64,000 nt of DNA from positions 124,527 to 188,526 of the forward strand of contig NZ_DS989811.1 of the NCBI RefSeq assembly GCF_000155775.1, in the 5' to 3' direction. This DNA is from Glaciecola sp. HTCC2999. GTDB lineage: Bacteria > Pseudomonadota > Gammaproteobacteria > Enterobacterales > Alteromonadaceae. Positions 32,280 to 40,853 of the stretch are shown piece after piece (within the stretch, counting starts at the first letter, position 1; every line of letters begins with the position of its first letter). The position numbers were made by a program, and so were the translations under genes. The notes under the pieces were generated by a model that saw nothing but the letters and a program-made list of their open reading frames with translations, had not been told where the DNA came from and searched no databases.

Positions 32280-32941
32280 CCCAACCCGATTTCAGTCAAA
32301 CATTAAGCGCCAAAGAAGTCGCTCAATATTTACGTGATAATGAAGAATTCTTTGTAGAATATCCAGAGTTAACGGCTGAGTTAATCATACCTCACCAGCA
32401 ACGTGGAACGGTGTCTTTGGTGGAGCTTCAAGCGGAGCAGCTCCGTAAACAGCTGCATTCACAGCGTCAAGAGCTAGCAGCTTTGATCCGCAATGCCGAT
32501 AATAACGAACAGTTGTTTCAAATTTACGCGCAACTACTGCAACGTTTATATACCTGTGACACGCTGGTTGATGTTGAAGCTGCCTTACATGCATGTTTTC
32601 ATGGTGAATTAGCACTAGCCGAAGTGTGCGTACAATTATTCATTAAAGAAACCAGATTTGCTGATTTTAAACATCACGCGCTGATTGATAAGCGTTTTAA
32701 GCAATCGGATTTTTTCTTCGGTCGTTTATCGCAAAACGAAACCAAGCAAATTTTTAACGAAGGTTCGGTTGAATCATGTGCATTGATGTTATTGGGCGCC
32801 AAAGAGCCCTTTGGGTTTTTGGCTGTAGGCAGTGCTTCTGCGACCCATTTCCAACCTGAAATGGATACGTTATTTTTGCTCCAGTTAAAGCAATTATTAG
32901 AGCAAGTGTTAGCGCGTATTTTAACAGACCAAGACGAATAA
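32276..32941 (+). CDS. yigA: DUF484 protein (YigA family)
   Basis: A DUF484 protein of 221 residues, usually found between dapF and xerC. The N-terminus [21 protein letters not shown] at about 11-31 is diagnostic; a coiled coil ([19 protein letters not shown]) at about 48-66 leads into a GAF-like C-terminal domain. Function unknown. It overlaps dapF by 4 nt and ends 7 nt before xerC. Confidence 0.85.
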   Translation: MTQPDFSQTLSAKEVAQYLRDNEEFFVEYPELTAELIIPHQQRGTVSLVELQAEQLRKQLHSQRQELAALIRNADNNEQLFQIYAQLLQRLYTCDTLVDVEAALHACFHGELALAEVCVQLFIKETRFADFKHHALIDKRFKQSDFFFGRLSQNETKQIFNEGSVESCALMLLGAKEPFGFLAVGSASATHFQPEMDTLFLLQLKQLLEQVLARILTDQDE

Positions 32942-32948
32942 TTGGCTT

Positions 32949-33863
32949 ATGACATCATTTGTACCGCATTTACCATTACACGATGATAAGTGGGTGCAAG
33001 CGTTTGCCGAACAGCTCAAAGTTGAGCGCCAATACTCAATACATACCCAATCTGCCTATATCAATCATATTCTAGTATGTAAAGACTTACTAACTTTGAA
33101 GAAATGGTCTAGCTTGACTGTTGAACAAGTGAAACGCATGGTGGGCCTATCTAAAAAAGCCGGATTAAGTGCCCGTAGTATTGCATTAAGACTCAGTGCG
33201 CTGCGGCAGTTTTGTCACTTTTTGGTGGAGCAACATCAATTGACTCAGAACCCTGCTGAGGCAGTTAACGCCCCTAAAATGGGCAAACCCTTGCCAAAAC
33301 ATTTACATGTAGAACAGTTAGAAGGTTTATTAAATTTCACACCAGAATCAGTACATGAAGCTCGTGATAAAGCGATGTTTGAACTGGTGTATGGGTGTGG
33401 TTTGCGTTTATCTGAGGTCACCGGGCTAAATTTACTTGATGTGTTGGATGATCATATCTTAAATGTTAATGGTAAGGGTGGTAAGCAACGGCGTTTGCCA
33501 ATTGGCGAACATGCATGGAGGGCCGTACAAGATTGGCTATTATGGCGGGTACAATTTATCACTAGTGCGGCACCTGATGAGCCTGCGTTATTTTTGTCTC
33601 AGCGAGGGGGGCGGTTAGGGAATCGGCAAGTTGCTAAACGATTGACACAACTTGCCACCAAACAAGGCATTGATACGCATATTTCACCCCATAAACTGCG
33701 CCATTCTTTCGCCACGCACGTATTAGAATCTAGTGGTGATTTACGCGCGGTGCAAGAGCTGTTAGGTCATGCAAATTTAGCCACCACTCAAGTATATACT
33801 CATTTGGATTTTCAACATTTAGCGGGCGTGTATGACAATGCGCATCCTAGGGCGAAGAAATGA
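32949..33863 (+). CDS. xerC: Tyrosine recombinase XerC
   Basis: XerC, with XerD, resolves chromosome dimers at dif. The 304-residue protein has the SAM-like core-binding domain (about 12-105) and a complete catalytic set: Arg153 (GCGLRLSE), Lys177, His248 and Arg251 (HKLRHSFATH), His274 (LLGHANLATT) and nucleophile Tyr283. The position between the DUF484 gene and yigB separates it from XerD. It overlaps yigB by 4 nt. Confidence 0.95.
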   Translation: MTSFVPHLPLHDDKWVQAFAEQLKVERQYSIHTQSAYINHILVCKDLLTLKKWSSLTVEQVKRMVGLSKKAGLSARSIALRLSALRQFCHFLVEQHQLTQNPAEAVNAPKMGKPLPKHLHVEQLEGLLNFTPESVHEARDKAMFELVYGCGLRLSEVTGLNLLDVLDDHILNVNGKGGKQRRLPIGEHAWRAVQDWLLWRVQFITSAAPDEPALFLSQRGGRLGNRQVAKRLTQLATKQGIDTHISPHKLRHSFATHVLESSGDLRAVQELLGHANLATTQVYTHLDFQHLAGVYDNAHPRAKK

Positions 33864-34576
33864 TTTTTTACCGAAAAATCGGTGTAATTCGAGCAATGAC
33901 CTTTGATTTGGATGACACTTTATACGACAACATGCCATATATATATGCGGCTGAGGCTGCCCTGTCTCAGTATATTACTGAGCATTATCCAAACGCCGCC
34001 AGTATTTCCAAAGAACAATGGTTTACTTTTAAACAATGTGCATTGCAAAACTCGCCAGTTATCAAATATGACATGGGGCAATTGCGTTTAGCGACGTTAA
34101 GATTAGGGTTCGCCTCTGTCGGTTATGCTGACGATACGTTAGAGGCAGCGGCTCATGATTGCTTTACTTATTTTTACGCTCAGCGCAGTAATTTTACCGT
34201 ACCAAAACATTACACCGATGTATTGGCATCACTTGCGGGTAAGATCCCCCTTGTAGCGATCACCAATGGGAATGTGAATGTCGATACCATTGGCATTGGT
34301 GAATATTTTACACACGTCTATCATGCGAGTATCGATCATCGCGCAAAACCTCATTCAGATATGTTTGTTAAAGCATCACAGGCATTGGGGATTGCACCGC
34401 AATACATATTACATGTGGGCGATAATATGACTAATGATGTGTTAGGTGCTTATCAAAATGGCTATAAATCAGCTTGGTATGCTGCAGACCGTCACATGAA
34501 TATGAGTCATGAGCCGGTCAAATGTTTACCCGATGTGCAGTTAGATCGTTTTTCGGATTTATTGCATTGGGTCTGA
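33860..34576 (+). CDS. yigB: HAD-superfamily phosphatase (YigB-like)
   Basis: A HAD hydrolase of 238 residues; E. coli YigB dephosphorylates FMN in riboflavin metabolism and also acts on other phosphates. Motif I is TFDLDDTLYDN at about 14-24, motif II VAITNGN at about 133-139, a Lys in RAKPHSD and motif III VGDNMTNDVLGAY at about 193-205. It is translationally coupled to xerC (4-nt overlap) and precedes uvrD, the conserved order. Confidence 0.88.
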   Translation: MIFYRKIGVIRAMTFDLDDTLYDNMPYIYAAEAALSQYITEHYPNAASISKEQWFTFKQCALQNSPVIKYDMGQLRLATLRLGFASVGYADDTLEAAAHDCFTYFYAQRSNFTVPKHYTDVLASLAGKIPLVAITNGNVNVDTIGIGEYFTHVYHASIDHRAKPHSDMFVKASQALGIAPQYILHVGDNMTNDVLGAYQNGYKSAWYAADRHMNMSHEPVKCLPDVQLDRFSDLLHWV

Positions 34577-34579
34577 ACA

Positions 34580-34595
34580 CTGTATATATCAACAG
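34580..34595. promoter_or_regulatory. LexA (SOS) box of uvrD
   Basis: CTGTATATATCAACAG fits the CTGT-N8-ACAG LexA consensus exactly, with an AT-rich core as in strong E. coli boxes. It ends 7 nt before the uvrD -10 element, so bound LexA would block RNA polymerase. E. coli uvrD is a known SOS gene. Confidence 0.85.
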
Positions 34596-34599
34596 TTTT

Positions 34600-34608
34600 T
34601 GTTATAAT
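34600..34608 (+). promoter_or_regulatory. Extended -10 promoter of uvrD
   Basis: TGTTATAAT is a perfect extended -10 element 39 nt before the uvrD start, immediately downstream of the LexA box. Confidence 0.65.
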
Positions 34609-34647
34609 TAATTTTTCTCTACCCCAACATATAAAAAGGCTTAATGG

Positions 34648-36816
34648 ATGGACGTATCTCGATTACTTGATGGGCTTAATGATAAACAGCGTCAAGCGGT
34701 CGCCGCTCCTGCGCAAGATATGTTGATCTTAGCCGGTGCAGGCAGTGGTAAAACACGAGTATTAGTCCATCGTATTGCGTGGTTGATGGAAGTCGAAAAC
34801 TTATCCCCTTTTTCTATTCTGGCGGTTACGTTTACAAACAAAGCTGCCCGTGAAATGCGCGGACGGATTGAACAACTCAAAGGCCAGTCACTGCATCATA
34901 TGTGGATTGGAACCTTTCACGGGCTCGCACATCGTTTATTGCGTGCTCATTACGCCGAAGCTAATCTACCTGAGAACTTTACGATATTAGATTCAGATGA
35001 TCAGCATCGCCTGATCAAACGCATTATTAAATCAATGAACTTGGATGAGAAAGATTGGCCAGCTAAGCAATCCCAATGGTATATCAACGGTAATAAAGAC
35101 GAAGGTTTACGCCCCAAAGATATTGATACTTATGGGGATGCGAACCAGCAAAAAATGCGTGATATTTACCAAGCATATCAACAAACTTGTGACCGGTCTG
35201 GGTTGATTGATTTTGCAGAATTACTGCTCCGAGCGTATGAGCTGTGGCGCGATAATGATCGTATTCGTCAGCATTACCAAGAGCGATTTCGCGCGGTATT
35301 GGTAGACGAATTCCAAGACACCAATAATATACAATATGCGTGGTTACGTCTGTTATCAGCACCGAGTAATAATATGATGATCGTAGGCGATGACGATCAG
35401 TCTATTTATGGGTGGCGCGGCGCGAATGTTGAAAATATTTCACACTTTCTCAAAGATTTCCCGAGTGCGGATACTATTCGTTTAGAACAGAATTATCGTT
35501 CCACAGGGCATATTTTGAAAGCGGCTAATGCGGTGATAGATAATAATGCCGGACGCTTGGGTAAAGAGCTATGGACTGAGGATGCTGACGGCGAAAAGAT
35601 AAAGCTCTATGCAGGTTTCAATGAGCTAGATGAAGCACGTTTTATCGTAGCTCGGATCAAAGAGTGGATGGATCAAGGGTATGCTTTGTCTGATTGTGCC
35701 ATTTTATATCGCAATAATGCTCAATCACGAGTACTGGAAGAGGCGTTACTGCAAGAAGCTATTCCCTATCGAATTTATGGTGGTCAACGATTCTTCGAGC
35801 GTCAAGAAATCAAAGATGCACTGGCCTATCTGCGTATGATTAATCACCCATTAGATGACGCTGCGTTTGAACGTGTAGTGAATACACCAACGCGTGGCAT
35901 GGGTGATAAAACGTTGTCGCAAATCCGAGAAGTAGCACGTGAGACAGAGCAATCTATGTGGCAAACGTCGGTCATGATGCTGCAAGAGAAACGATTAAAA
36001 GGACGTGCAGGTAATGCACTCCAAGGCTTTGTTGATTTGATCATGAATATGAGTAATGACATCAAACCATTGCCATTAGAGCAGCAAACCGATCATGTTA
36101 TAAAAGCATCTGGCTTAGTCGCGATGTACCAAGCTGAAAAAGGCGAGAAAGCGAAGGCTAGAGTGGAAAACTTAGAAGAATTAGTGACTGCTTGTAAGCA
36201 ATTTGAAGTGCCTGAAGAGGCTGATGATATGACGCCATTATCAGCATTTCTTGCTCACGCATCATTAGAGGCGGGTGAAGGACAAGCTGAGAAACACCAA
36301 GATGCCGTTCAAATGATGACTATTCATACCGCGAAAGGGTTAGAGTTTTCTTTAGTCTTTCTAGCGGGTGTGGAAGAGGGAATGTTCCCTAGTGCGATGA
36401 CGAATGATGAACCTGGCCGTCTCGAGGAAGAACGTCGTCTATGCTATGTGGGTATGACTCGTGCGATGCAAAAACTTTACATTACTCATGCTGAAACGCG
36501 TCGAGTATATGGCCAAGATAAATTTCATACTGCCAGTCGCTTTATTCGAGAGATCCCCAAAGAATGTATCGAAGAAATCCGCCTGCGACAAAATGTGTCT
36601 CAACCTGTGCACAACCGCTTTAGCCCCAGCACCTCACATGAAGCCTTTAGTGAAAGTGGATTCTCATTGGGAATGCGTGTGAGTCACAACAAATTTGGTG
36701 ATGGGACCGTCTTAAACTATGAAGGCTCAGGCGAGAGTGCACGTGTACAAGTGAATTTTGATGATTTTGGTGCTAAATGGCTGGTACTCGCTTATGCGAA
36801 GTTATCGCCGTGTTAA
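34648..36816 (+). CDS. uvrD: DNA helicase II
   Basis: UvrD is a 3'-5' SF1 helicase for excision and mismatch repair. The 722 residues (E. coli 720) begin MDVSRLLDGLNDKQRQAVAA and carry Walker A LAGAGSGKTRVL (Lys35), TFTNKAAREMRGR, DEFQDTNNIQY, GDDDQSIYGWRGA, LEQNYRS, TIHTAKGLEF and VGMTRAMQKLY. The C-terminal SPCx-like tail ends GAKWLVLAYAKLSPC, the UvrD Tudor-like domain. It has its own LexA-controlled promoter. Confidence 0.97.
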   Translation: MDVSRLLDGLNDKQRQAVAAPAQDMLILAGAGSGKTRVLVHRIAWLMEVENLSPFSILAVTFTNKAAREMRGRIEQLKGQSLHHMWIGTFHGLAHRLLRAHYAEANLPENFTILDSDDQHRLIKRIIKSMNLDEKDWPAKQSQWYINGNKDEGLRPKDIDTYGDANQQKMRDIYQAYQQTCDRSGLIDFAELLLRAYELWRDNDRIRQHYQERFRAVLVDEFQDTNNIQYAWLRLLSAPSNNMMIVGDDDQSIYGWRGANVENISHFLKDFPSADTIRLEQNYRSTGHILKAANAVIDNNAGRLGKELWTEDADGEKIKLYAGFNELDEARFIVARIKEWMDQGYALSDCAILYRNNAQSRVLEEALLQEAIPYRIYGGQRFFERQEIKDALAYLRMINHPLDDAAFERVVNTPTRGMGDKTLSQIREVARETEQSMWQTSVMMLQEKRLKGRAGNALQGFVDLIMNMSNDIKPLPLEQQTDHVIKASGLVAMYQAEKGEKAKARVENLEELVTACKQFEVPEEADDMTPLSAFLAHASLEAGEGQAEKHQDAVQMMTIHTAKGLEFSLVFLAGVEEGMFPSAMTNDEPGRLEEERRLCYVGMTRAMQKLYITHAETRRVYGQDKFHTASRFIREIPKECIEEIRLRQNVSQPVHNRFSPSTSHEAFSESGFSLGMRVSHNKFGDGTVLNYEGSGESARVQVNFDDFGAKWLVLAYAKLSPC

Positions 36817-36822
36817 TATGAA

Positions 36823-36848
36823 CGCGGTATTAAGACTACCGCGATTTT
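36823..36848 (+). terminator. Terminator downstream of uvrD
   Basis: CGCGGTA (36823-36829) and TACCGCG (36837-36843) form a perfect 7-bp GC-rich stem with a 7-nt loop followed by ATTTTAG. It lies between the convergent uvrD and rarD genes. Confidence 0.75.
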
Positions 36849-36868
36849 AGATAAGGGATCTATTAAGC

Positions 36869-37801
36869 CTAAGTGTTAAGTAATATCTTTTGTTTTCGGT
36901 AGTGCCTGACACCATCATAAGTGAACACCGCTAGGGCTAACCAAACAAACCCAAAGGTAATCACCCGCTCAATATTGAAAGGTTCGTTGTAAACCATAAT
37001 CGCGATGACGAACATCAGTGTCGGGCCAATATATTGGAAAAATCCAAGGGTTGAATACATGATACGGCGTGCTGCTGAAGTAAAACATAGCAGCGGAGCG
37101 GTGGTGACTAAGCCCGCGCAGATAAATAAGACATTTATTGTTGTACTGTTATTGGCAAAGTTACTGGTGGGTGAATCTGTCCACAACCAATAACCCAGCG
37201 CTAAAGGCAGCATCAAAACCGTTTCAATAAACAGTCCCGGTATCGAGTCGACATTGATTTGCTTACGGACCAAGCCATATAAGCTAAAGCTTAATGCCAA
37301 AGACAGTGCGATGTATGGGACATCACCAAACGACACAATTAAAATCGCCACGCCAATAAACGCTAATAGCACTGCAACTTTTTGCAAACGTCGAAAACGT
37401 TCGCCTAAAAATACAAAGCCAAATAGAACATTAAATAGGGGATTAATGTAATAACCAAGGCTAGCTTCTAATAGATGGTCATTATTGACTGACCAGATAA
37501 ACAGCCACCAATTGCCGCCAAGTAATATTCCCGCACAGACTAATAATCCCATGACTTTTTTATCAGCAAGCGCAGTGGTGACTTTGTTAATATGATTAAG
37601 TCCGAGGATCAAGCCAGCCAATACGAGTGCTGACCAAATAATACGGTGCATTAAGATTTCAACAGCATCGACATGTAACAACTGCTTAAAATAGATAGGT
37701 GCAATGCCCCACATGGTATAAGCACAAATCGCAAATAACATACCTGCCTGGGTAGAAGTTAAGCCTGAAGCTGAGTTTGGCGGGGTCGAAGATTCTTGCA
37801 T
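36869..37801 (-). CDS. rarD: RarD family EamA transporter
   Basis: A ten-segment EamA/DMT inner-membrane transporter of the RarD family; the substrate is unknown. The motif AYTMWGIAPIYFKQLLHVDAVEI near the N-terminus and HRIIWS are RarD hallmarks, and GYYINPLFNVLFGFVFLGERF lies near the middle. The open frame extends to a GTG at 37867, but that would add 22 residues absent from known RarD (E. coli 296), so the ATG at 37801 is preferred (310 residues). Convergent with uvrD. Confidence 0.87.
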   Translation of the reverse strand: MQESSTPPNSASGLTSTQAGMLFAICAYTMWGIAPIYFKQLLHVDAVEILMHRIIWSALVLAGLILGLNHINKVTTALADKKVMGLLVCAGILLGGNWWLFIWSVNNDHLLEASLGYYINPLFNVLFGFVFLGERFRRLQKVAVLLAFIGVAILIVSFGDVPYIALSLALSFSLYGLVRKQINVDSIPGLFIETVLMLPLALGYWLWTDSPTSNFANNSTTINVLFICAGLVTTAPLLCFTSAARRIMYSTLGFFQYIGPTLMFVIAIMVYNEPFNIERVITFGFVWLALAVFTYDGVRHYRKQKILLNT

Positions 37802-38119
37802 GAAAGGCCAGTGAAATGAAATAAGACAGGCGCAATTGTGAAGTAACTTATCAAAGCAAGCAACCACTTAATAAATTTACCTATGGTTGCTTATCATAAT
37901 GATTCATATATCACCTAAGTGGATGACACCCTTATCAATTATAGGTTAGATAGTACTATCATAAATAGTTAACAGTGTTGTCTCTATTCTCTTCATCAAA
38001 TGCTACAATTTAGTATATGATCTAATTTTTGAGATCTGTTGTCTGACAATGATACTTATCAGATCTATGTGTATCTTGTATTAATATAACCATATCTAGT
38101 AGAGCCAATATCACCTCAA
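37802..38119. other. Intergenic region between rarD and recQ
   Basis: A 318-nt AT-rich divergent spacer. It holds the upstream part of the rarD frame, no supported gene, and a nested palindrome at 38032-38066 described separately. No confident promoter or LexA box was recognised. Confidence 0.6.
38032..38066. promoter_or_regulatory. Nested palindromes upstream of recQ
   Basis: AGATCTG (38032-38038) and CAGATCT (38060-38066) are exact inverted repeats enclosing TTGTC-T-GACAA (38039-38049), itself a perfect palindrome. They lie 54-88 nt before the recQ start and could be an operator or a leader hairpin. Confidence 0.4.
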
Positions 38120-39910
38120 ATGACAGCTGATTTATTACATACCACATTAAAAAACACCTTCGGTTATAGTGACTTCCGTAAGGGTCAGCAAGCTATAATT
38201 GAAGCGTCATTAGCGCAACAAGATTGCTTGGTTTTAATGCCTACCGGTGGTGGTAAATCCTTGTGTTATCAGGTGCCCGCTGTCATCAATACTGGCTTAA
38301 CGATTGTTGTTTCACCCTTGATTTCACTCATGCAAGACCAAATGGAGCAATGTCTCGCGGTCGGTATTCGCGCTGATATGATCAGTTCACAGTTAGATGG
38401 AGCAGAAATCACGCAAGTTTATCAACGCTTACATAATGGACAGACAGATATTTTGTTTGTCGCACCTGAACGGATTTTACAACCGTACTTTATTGAGCGT
38501 TTATCTGAACTCGATATTAGTTTAATCGCAGTTGATGAGGCTCACTGTGTCTCTCACTGGGGACATGACTTTAGACAAGATTACCGTAATTTAGGTCAGC
38601 TCCGACAAATATTTCCATATATTCCTATTATGGCCCTAACGGCCACTGCCGATATTGCCACTCGCGAAGATATTCAAACTCAGTTGCATTTAAATCACCC
38701 TCATGTGCATTTAGCCAGTTTTGACCGCCCGAATATTCGTTACACAGTTATTCCTAAATTTAAACCGCTGGAACAAATCGTACGATTTATTCACGCTCAT
38801 GAAGGGAGTGGAATTATTTACTGTTCTTCAAGGAACAAAGTGGATGAGGTGCGCAACAAACTCTACGCCAAAGGCTTTAAATGTGGGGCTTATCATGCCG
38901 GCCTAACCCAAGAAGAACGCGCTCAGGCCCAGCGTGATTTTCAAAATGATAATATTGATATTATGGTCGCCACGGTTGCCTTTGGTATGGGGATCAATAA
39001 ATCTAATGTGCGTTATGTGGTACATCATGACTTACCCCGAAGTATTGAAGCTTATTACCAAGAAACGGGCCGAGCAGGGCGAGATGGCTTAGCTTCAGAA
39101 GCATTATTATTATTTGATGAAAAGGATGCGGCACGAATCAAACAGTGGATAGAATCTTCAGAAAGTCATCGGATTGAAGTGGAACTTGAAAAATTTGAGG
39201 CGATGGAGCGTTTTGGGGATGCACAAACGTGTCGCCGACAAGTGTTACTTAATTATTTTTCTGAAGCTAGCCAAACGCAATGTGGTAACTGTGATGTGTG
39301 TATCGATCCGCCAAAACATTTTGATGGCTTAGAATCGGCCCAAAAAGTGTTATCGTGTATTTATCGAATGCGTCAGATAGGCACGATAAATCAAGTCGTT
39401 GAAGTGATCAAAGGTCGTCAACTGCAACGTATTGTCGAACAAGGTTATGATAAGTTATCTACGTTTGGGATCGGTAAAGATAAAGCCGATGAGTATTGGG
39501 TTAATATTATTAATCAGCTGATCCATAAAGGGTATTTGTTTATTGATATTACTAATTATGCCGTTTTGCGGTTAACCGATGCAGCAAAACCAATATTACG
39601 TGGAGAACAACCATTAACCCTAGCAGTGCCACGCTTAAGCGGGACCAGTAAGAAACAGCAGAAACTCGCTAATGTTAGTTATGACAAAGAATTATTTGCG
39701 AAGTTGAAGCATCTGCGTAAACGGTTAGCAGATGAGATAGGTAAACCACCATACGTGATATTTTCGGATGCTAGCTTAGTCGATATGGCACAAAATTTAC
39801 CAATGGAAGCGAGTGATTTCTTATTTGTATCCGGCGTAGGGCAAGTCAAACTCGAACGATATGGTGATCAGTTTATTAATTTGATCACTCAACATGTTCA
39901 ATCACAATAA
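38120..39910 (+). CDS. recQ: ATP-dependent DNA helicase RecQ
   Basis: RecQ unwinds DNA 3'-5' in the RecF pathway and fork repair. The 596-residue protein has motif 0 FGYSDFRKGQQAII at about 14-27, Walker A TGGGKSLCY (Lys46), the DEAH box with the aromatic-rich loop DEAHCVSHWGHDFRQDY at about 138-154, and the zinc site CRRQVLLNYF...CGNCDVC at about 374-395. The HRDC domain (KLKHLRKRLADEIGKPPYVI) ends the protein. Full length (E. coli 609). Confidence 0.97.
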   Translation: MTADLLHTTLKNTFGYSDFRKGQQAIIEASLAQQDCLVLMPTGGGKSLCYQVPAVINTGLTIVVSPLISLMQDQMEQCLAVGIRADMISSQLDGAEITQVYQRLHNGQTDILFVAPERILQPYFIERLSELDISLIAVDEAHCVSHWGHDFRQDYRNLGQLRQIFPYIPIMALTATADIATREDIQTQLHLNHPHVHLASFDRPNIRYTVIPKFKPLEQIVRFIHAHEGSGIIYCSSRNKVDEVRNKLYAKGFKCGAYHAGLTQEERAQAQRDFQNDNIDIMVATVAFGMGINKSNVRYVVHHDLPRSIEAYYQETGRAGRDGLASEALLLFDEKDAARIKQWIESSESHRIEVELEKFEAMERFGDAQTCRRQVLLNYFSEASQTQCGNCDVCIDPPKHFDGLESAQKVLSCIYRMRQIGTINQVVEVIKGRQLQRIVEQGYDKLSTFGIGKDKADEYWVNIINQLIHKGYLFIDITNYAVLRLTDAAKPILRGEQPLTLAVPRLSGTSKKQQKLANVSYDKELFAKLKHLRKRLADEIGKPPYVIFSDASLVDMAQNLPMEASDFLFVSGVGQVKLERYGDQFINLITQHVQSQ

Positions 39911-39923
39911 TTGTCGTTTAAGT

Positions 39924-39980
39924 AGTCTCCTAAGAGACTCGTTAATTGTCGTATCCAAACCGCATTTATGCGGATTTTTT
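39924..39980 (+). terminator. Tandem hairpins and terminator after recQ
   Basis: First hairpin: AGTCTC (39924-39929) with GAGACT (39934-39939). Second: CCGCAT (39960-39965) with ATGCGG (39968-39973), followed by ATTTTTT (39974-39980), a typical intrinsic terminator. The second stem overlaps the stop codon of the convergent GST gene. Confidence 0.75.
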
Positions 39981-40670
39981 CGGTCCAAAGTTATATTCTC
40001 CGCCAGCATCTAGGGCTTCCTGGTATGCCGGTCTTGCCTGCATCCGTTCTACGTAAGCTTTGATATGCTGTGGCACATTAGAGGGCTGGCTGGCGAGCAT
40101 TGCTTCTAGTGGAAAAAGCATCATAAAATCGACCGTCGTTAAGCGTTCGCCGACAAAATAATCTATCCCTTTATTGACTTGACGGGCAAGGTGTTTTTCA
40201 ACATGTGCGACGTTCTCAGCAAAATTTTTATCGTAGTAGGCATTTAGAATCGCATCAATGACTTTATCCGCGATGGTTTTGATAATGATTGGCTTCTTTT
40301 GGGCTTTTGCTTTGCCTAATACGAGCTTTGCAATTAATGGCGGCATCATGGTTCCTTCAGCAAAATGCAGCCAATATAAGTATTGAATATAATCTGCATC
40401 ACCCGCCTGATAGGTTAATAAGGCGTCAGGATAGGTTTGAGCAAAGTACTCAACAATCGCTCCAGATTCAGCTAATGGAGTTTGCATTTCGTCATCCAAT
40501 GTCACTACCGGAGAGCGTCCGAGTTCAAAAATCGATTTTAATGAATCCGGTGCTAATGATGTTGTTGGATTTCGATAATGAGTTTGTATATCAAAATCTA
40601 AACCAAGCTCTGCAAATAACCATAAAATACGTTGTGAGCGAGAATGATTTAAATGATGTAGTGTAGGCAT
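39966..40670 (-). CDS. Glutathione S-transferase family protein
   Basis: A 234-residue cytosolic GST-like protein. The thioredoxin-like N-domain has the HLNHSRSQRILWLFAEL start (Ser in the active-site position, about residue 9-11) and the glutathione-binding loop LGRSPVVTLDDEMQTPLAESGAIVEYFAQ at about 51-79; the C-terminal domain is all-helical with the YFVGERLTTVDFMMLFPLEA N-capping motif. The substrate is unknown. It converges on recQ. Confidence 0.88.
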   Translation of the reverse strand: MPTLHHLNHSRSQRILWLFAELGLDFDIQTHYRNPTTSLAPDSLKSIFELGRSPVVTLDDEMQTPLAESGAIVEYFAQTYPDALLTYQAGDADYIQYLYWLHFAEGTMMPPLIAKLVLGKAKAQKKPIIIKTIADKVIDAILNAYYDKNFAENVAHVEKHLARQVNKGIDYFVGERLTTVDFMMLFPLEAMLASQPSNVPQHIKAYVERMQARPAYQEALDAGGEYNFGPKKSA

Positions 40671-40853
40671 AATATTTCCTTAAATTGGACACTGATTATT
40701 ACCCGTAAACGCGATAAATGGATTAAACATTTAACCTAAAGCGTGCGTATAAAACTTAAATGTGTAGCGAAATAGTGCCAAACTGCTGTTATGCTAGCAA
40801 ATTCTAAAGCGTTAGCTTACTTTATTTCAATGATAAACTATTATTAGAGATCT

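Noticed and set aside
37802..37867. 22-codon GTG-started extension of rarD
   Set aside because: Family length and hydrophobic topology fit the internal ATG at 37801 better.
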